A stretch of DNA of 64,000 nt, taken from NCBI GenBank assembly GCA_963808615.1, contig CAWEGV010000013.1, positions 62,001 through 126,000 of the forward strand. Reading direction: 5' to 3'. The translations under genes were made by a program, and so were the position numbers. Under the pieces are notes generated by a model that saw only the letters and a list, made by a program, of their open reading frames with translations, made no database searches and was not told the origin of the DNA. This DNA comes from Palsa-504 sp963808615 (GTDB lineage Bacteria; Actinomycetota; Actinomycetes; Streptosporangiales; Streptosporangiaceae). Shown here piece by piece: positions 61,229-64,000 of the stretch; within the stretch, counting starts at the first letter, position 1, and the number at the start of each line of letters is the position of its first letter.

Positions 61229-63010
61229 ATGGCCTCCCCTGCTCCCGAGGACCCGGAGGCGGCCGGGTCCGCGCTCCCGGCCGGATCCAGCCGCACCCCG
61301 CGGAAGGCCCGGCCGCGCTACCGGGACGCGCTGCGCCAGCGGGACCTGCGGGTGCTGATCGCGGCGTTCCTGGTAGACCAGGTGGGCAGCTGGTCCTACA
61401 TCGTGGTGATCTCGGTGTACGTCTTCGACCGGACTCATTCCACCCAGTGGCTCGCGGCCCTGGCGATCTGCCGCTGGGCTCCCGGCCTGCTACTGGCCAG
61501 TTACGGTGGCGTACTCGCCGACCGCTACCCGCGGGTCACGGTCATGGTGGTCTCCGCGCTGGCCAGCGCGATGCTGATGGCGGGGATGGCGGTGGTGGTC
61601 GCGACCGGCGCGCCGGTCGGTTTCGTACTGGCACTGGCGGCCCTGTCAACGGTGCCGCTGGCGCCTTATCAGCCCGCGGCCCGCGCCCTCATACCGGAGG
61701 TCGTCGGCGAGAAGGATCTGGCCGCCGCCAACTCGATCTTCTCCGCACTGGAGAACCTGGTGGTCGTGCTGGGCCCGGGCATCGGCGGCCTGCTGCTGCT
61801 GACCGGCCGTCCCGTCATCGGCGTGGCGGTCAACGCGGCCAGCTTCGCCGCCGCGGCTGCCCTGGTGGCCCGGCTGCGGGTCCGGTCGCGCGGCGGCGGG
61901 GAAGCCGACGGCGGCACGTGGCAGCAGCTGACGGCCGGGTTGAAGGCGCTCGGCGCGCAGCCGGTCGCGGTCGCCGTCATCTTGTTCTGCGCGCTGGATT
62001 CCGCCGTCTACGGCGCGGCCACCGTGTTGTACGTCCCGCTGTCGGTCCGGCTGGGCACCGGGGCTGACGGATACGGCTACCTGCTCGCCGGATCGGCGCT
62101 CGGCGGCCTGCTCGGCGCGGGCCTGGCGAACCGGCTGAGCAGCGCGTCCCGGCTGGCGCCGGTCATCATGGGCAGCATCTGCGTGCAGGCGCTACCGTTC
62201 CTGGCGACCATCCCGGTCATCTCGGCCCGCGCGCCTGCGCTGGCTGCCGTCCTGCAGGTGATCTCCGGCGTCGGCATGGTCATCGTGGACGTGCTCGCGC
62301 TCACCAGCCTGCAGCGCGACCTGCCCGGCGAGGTGCTCGGCCGGGTCATGGGCGTGTTCGACACGGTGGTGCTGGCCGGCATCCTGCTGGCCAGCGCCGC
62401 GGCCGGCGTCCTGCTCGCGCACGCCGGCGTCGATGTCACGCTGGTCGCCGTCGGCGTCGGGATCCCGGCTATCGCCCTGACCGGCTTGCCGGCCCTGCTG
62501 CGGGCCGACCGGACCTCGGCCGCGGTAGCCAGGCGGCTGCGGCCGCTGGTCGAGCTGCTGTCCGGGCTCGACCTGCTGGCCGGAGCCGACCACGGCACGC
62601 TGGAACGGCTCGCGGCCGCAGCCAGCGAGGTCGCGGTGCCCGCCGGCCAGGTGATCATCCGCGAGGGCGACAAGGCCGACGCGCTGTGGGTACTGATCCG
62701 GGGCGAGCTGTCGGTGCGGGTCCGGGAAGGCCAGCCCGGGACGCGCGACCTACCGCCGGTGACCGCGCCCGGCTACGTGGGGGAACTCGGCCTGCTGCAC
62801 GGCATCCCGCGCACCGCTACCGTGCGGGCCAGCCAGGACAGCGAGCTGCTGCGGATAGGCGGCCAGGACTTCCTCGATGCCCTGCAGGGCGGCCGGGCGA
62901 GCCGGTCGCTGATGTCCGTGGCCAGTACCAGGATGGCCCGCACCCCGTGGGTGCGGCCGTCGGCCCCGGCCCGCCCGGTTGAGGCGACATCAGAAGGCGG
63001 CACACCATGA
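61229..63010 (+). CDS. MFS transporter fused to a cyclic-nucleotide-binding domain
   Basis: This 593-residue protein has a 12-helix major facilitator of the DHA3/MFS_3 type (residues about 35-430): FLVDQVGSWSYIVVISVYVF, the loop YGGVLADRYPRVTVMVVS and YQPAARALIPEVVGEKDLAA. A linker and a CRP-like cNMP domain (about 445-570) follow. The domain has VPAGQVIIREGDKADALWVL and the phosphate-binding cassette YVGELGLLHGIPRTATVRA. In CRP the equivalent is GELGLFEEGQERSAWVRA; the Glu and Arg that hold cAMP are present here and Ser is Thr. It starts three bases after the cyclase stop. The simplest model is transport controlled by cAMP from that cyclase. Cargo unknown. Confidence 0.9.
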   Translation: MASPAPEDPEAAGSALPAGSSRTPRKARPRYRDALRQRDLRVLIAAFLVDQVGSWSYIVVISVYVFDRTHSTQWLAALAICRWAPGLLLASYGGVLADRYPRVTVMVVSALASAMLMAGMAVVVATGAPVGFVLALAALSTVPLAPYQPAARALIPEVVGEKDLAAANSIFSALENLVVVLGPGIGGLLLLTGRPVIGVAVNAASFAAAAALVARLRVRSRGGGEADGGTWQQLTAGLKALGAQPVAVAVILFCALDSAVYGAATVLYVPLSVRLGTGADGYGYLLAGSALGGLLGAGLANRLSSASRLAPVIMGSICVQALPFLATIPVISARAPALAAVLQVISGVGMVIVDVLALTSLQRDLPGEVLGRVMGVFDTVVLAGILLASAAAGVLLAHAGVDVTLVAVGVGIPAIALTGLPALLRADRTSAAVARRLRPLVELLSGLDLLAGADHGTLERLAAAASEVAVPAGQVIIREGDKADALWVLIRGELSVRVREGQPGTRDLPPVTAPGYVGELGLLHGIPRTATVRASQDSELLRIGGQDFLDALQGGRASRSLMSVASTRMARTPWVRPSAPARPVEATSEGGTP

Positions 63011-63753
63011 ACCCGGATGACCTGCTGCGGGAACTCGGCGAGCTGGCCGCTGCCCTAGGCCCGGCGGTGCGGCCGGCCGGCGCCGACGAGCTGCTGCGCT
63101 CGCTCACCGAGACGGCACGCCAGCTCTTCGGCGCCGCGGCGTGCTCGCTGGCGCTGCTCAGCGAGGACGAGTCCGAGCTGGTCTACACGGTCGCCGCCGG
63201 GGCAGGCGCGGCCGACGTGACCGGCCTGCGGATCCCGTCGTCGAAGGGCATCGCCGGCTGGGTAGTGCAGTCCGGCCAGCCGATCGCGATCAGCGACGTG
63301 AGCGGCGACCCGCGGTTCTCCCGGCAGGCCGCCGAGCAGACCGGGTACGTGCCGCAGGCCATCCTGGCCGTTCCGGTAGAGACTCGCGGCCGGATGCTGG
63401 GCGTGATCAGCCTGCTCGACCGGGACCCGGAGCGCCCGGGCGCCGAGCGGGACATGGCACTGCTCTCATTGTTCGCCGATCAGGCCGCGCTGGCTCTGGC
63501 CGCCGTTGAGGCGTTCGGCGACCTCGGCCGGGTGCTGCTCCGCGCACTGGCCGTGGCGGCGGCCGGCGACGACCTCCCCGCCGCCCTGACCCGCGCCGCC
63601 GACTCGCTGCCCGGCGCCGACGCCGACCTGGCCGCGCTGGCCGTCGCGTTCGCCACCCTGGCCCGCCGCGGTCCCGCGGAGCGCGCCCTGGCCCTGGCCG
63701 TGCTTGGCGATGTGGCGGAGTACGCGAAGAGGTGGTCGTCACGACCTCGCTGA
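63007..63753 (+). CDS. GAF-domain protein
   Basis: This 248-residue cytosolic protein has a GAF domain at about 25-175: ELLRSLTETARQLFGAAACS, GLRIPSSKGIAGWVVQSGQP, AISDVSGDPRFSRQAAEQTG and ILAVPVETRGRMLGVISLLD. GAF domains bind small ligands including cyclic nucleotides. No output domain follows, only an Ala-rich helical tail, so it probably works as a sensor or adaptor for its neighbours. The ATG overlaps the transporter stop (ATGA) and its end overlaps the subtilase start by 22 bases. Confidence 0.87.
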   Translation: MNPDDLLRELGELAAALGPAVRPAGADELLRSLTETARQLFGAAACSLALLSEDESELVYTVAAGAGAADVTGLRIPSSKGIAGWVVQSGQPIAISDVSGDPRFSRQAAEQTGYVPQAILAVPVETRGRMLGVISLLDRDPERPGAERDMALLSLFADQAALALAAVEAFGDLGRVLLRALAVAAAGDDLPAALTRAADSLPGADADLAALAVAFATLARRGPAERALALAVLGDVAEYAKRWSSRPR

Positions 63754-64000
63754 GACCCGCATGGAGCGATGCCTTCGCCCCGGACGCGCTACGCCCGGTG
63801 CCGCGGATCGGCCTGCCTATCGACAAGGACTGGGCCTGGGGCGGCGCTACCGGGGCCGGGATCACGGTGGCCGTGGTGGATAGCGGAATCGACGCCGCCC
63901 ACCCTGACGTCGGCGTCGTCGAGCGGGCTGTCGCCCTGCAGTGGGATGCGGAGAACCAGGAGGCGATGCTGTCCGAAGGACCGCATGAGGACCTATTCGG
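63732..64000 (+). CDS. Subtilisin-like serine protease (S8), N-terminal part; runs off window
   Basis: The visible 89 codons begin VVVTTSLRPAWSDAFAPDAL and reach the catalytic aspartate of the S8 family in GITVAVVDSGIDAAHPDVGV. The catalytic His and Ser lie beyond the edge; the sequence ends HEDLFG, which fits the usual start of the HG(T/H) motif. There is no signal peptide or long pro-region, so it is probably cytosolic, like processing proteases of some peptide pathways. The GTG start within the GAF gene is a choice; GGAG lies 11 bases upstream. It is the fourth gene of the cassette. Confidence 0.83.
   Translation, partial: MVVTTSLRPAWSDAFAPDALRPVPRIGLPIDKDWAWGGATGAGITVAVVDSGIDAAHPDVGVVERAVALQWDAENQEAMLSEGPHEDLF

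Overview
The window is very GC-rich, densely packed DNA from an actinomycete. The evidence is extreme third-position GC, many GTG and TTG starts, several F420-type luciferase-like oxidoreductases, a DUF1707 protein, HTH-fused citrate synthases and a MoxR/DUF58 operon. The style fits Streptosporangiales-like or related soil actinobacteria, but that placement is inferred from gene content and not from a marker gene. I saw no rRNA, tRNA, CRISPR array, complete insertion sequence or phage module.

Layout. 1-2.8 kb: a branched-chain-type ABC importer on the minus strand (LivM partial, LivH, binding lipoprotein), divergent from an IclR regulator. 3.8-5 kb: a degenerate stretch with gene remnants and a Rid-family protein. 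5-8 kb: an FHA/zinc-ribbon protein, a PAP2-type membrane enzyme, a truncated amino-acid permease and an acetamidase/formamidase. 8-15 kb: an aldo/keto reductase with an EthD protein, Maf, an AAA ATPase with a TPR membrane partner, a frameshifted MFS exporter and a MetE-like protein. 15.8-22 kb: TetR with a clear operator, luciferase-like oxidoreductases, an AlkZ-like glycosylase, an SDR and a P-loop kinase. 21.5-26 kb: a beta-propeller/phosphoesterase pair, a DUF1707 protein, a small Cys-rich protein that runs into a tandem repeat, and DinB. 26-34 kb: a CoA-transferase, a CitE-type lyase, a taurine/nitrate-type ABC importer and a DcuSR-like two-component system, which together look like an uptake-and-activation module for an organic acid. 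34-40.6 kb: two HTH-citrate synthases bracketing a homocitrate/isopropylmalate-synthase-like enzyme, a hydrolase, a D-aminopeptidase and a VOC protein. 41-44.8 kb: a HhH-GPD repair protein, adenosine deaminase, a covalent-FAD oxidase and a TMEM175-LuxR chimera. 44.9-49.4 kb: a five-gene DUF4129/MoxR/DUF58 operon. 49.6-52.9 kb: reductive pyrimidine (hydantoin) catabolism. 53-57 kb: a membrane SGNH hydrolase, a kinase-like/LPG-synthase-type flippase fusion and a LysR gene with an internal deletion. 57.6-64 kb: a tightly coupled cassette of a zinc-ribbon/class III cyclase/ATPase/TPR protein, an MFS transporter fused to a cyclic-nucleotide-binding domain, a GAF protein and the start of a cytosolic subtilase.

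The last cassette is the most attractive candidate for an undescribed system: it has a cyclase, a transporter with a CRP-like cNMP pocket, a second sensor domain and a protease in one run of overlapping genes. A second theme is damage. Five genes carry a single-base frameshift, each in the same direction (one base missing, mostly beside G runs), which looks like systematic assembly error. Separately, several loci (LysR, permease, SDR, a DUF1989-like gene) are truncated or internally deleted in ways one base cannot explain.
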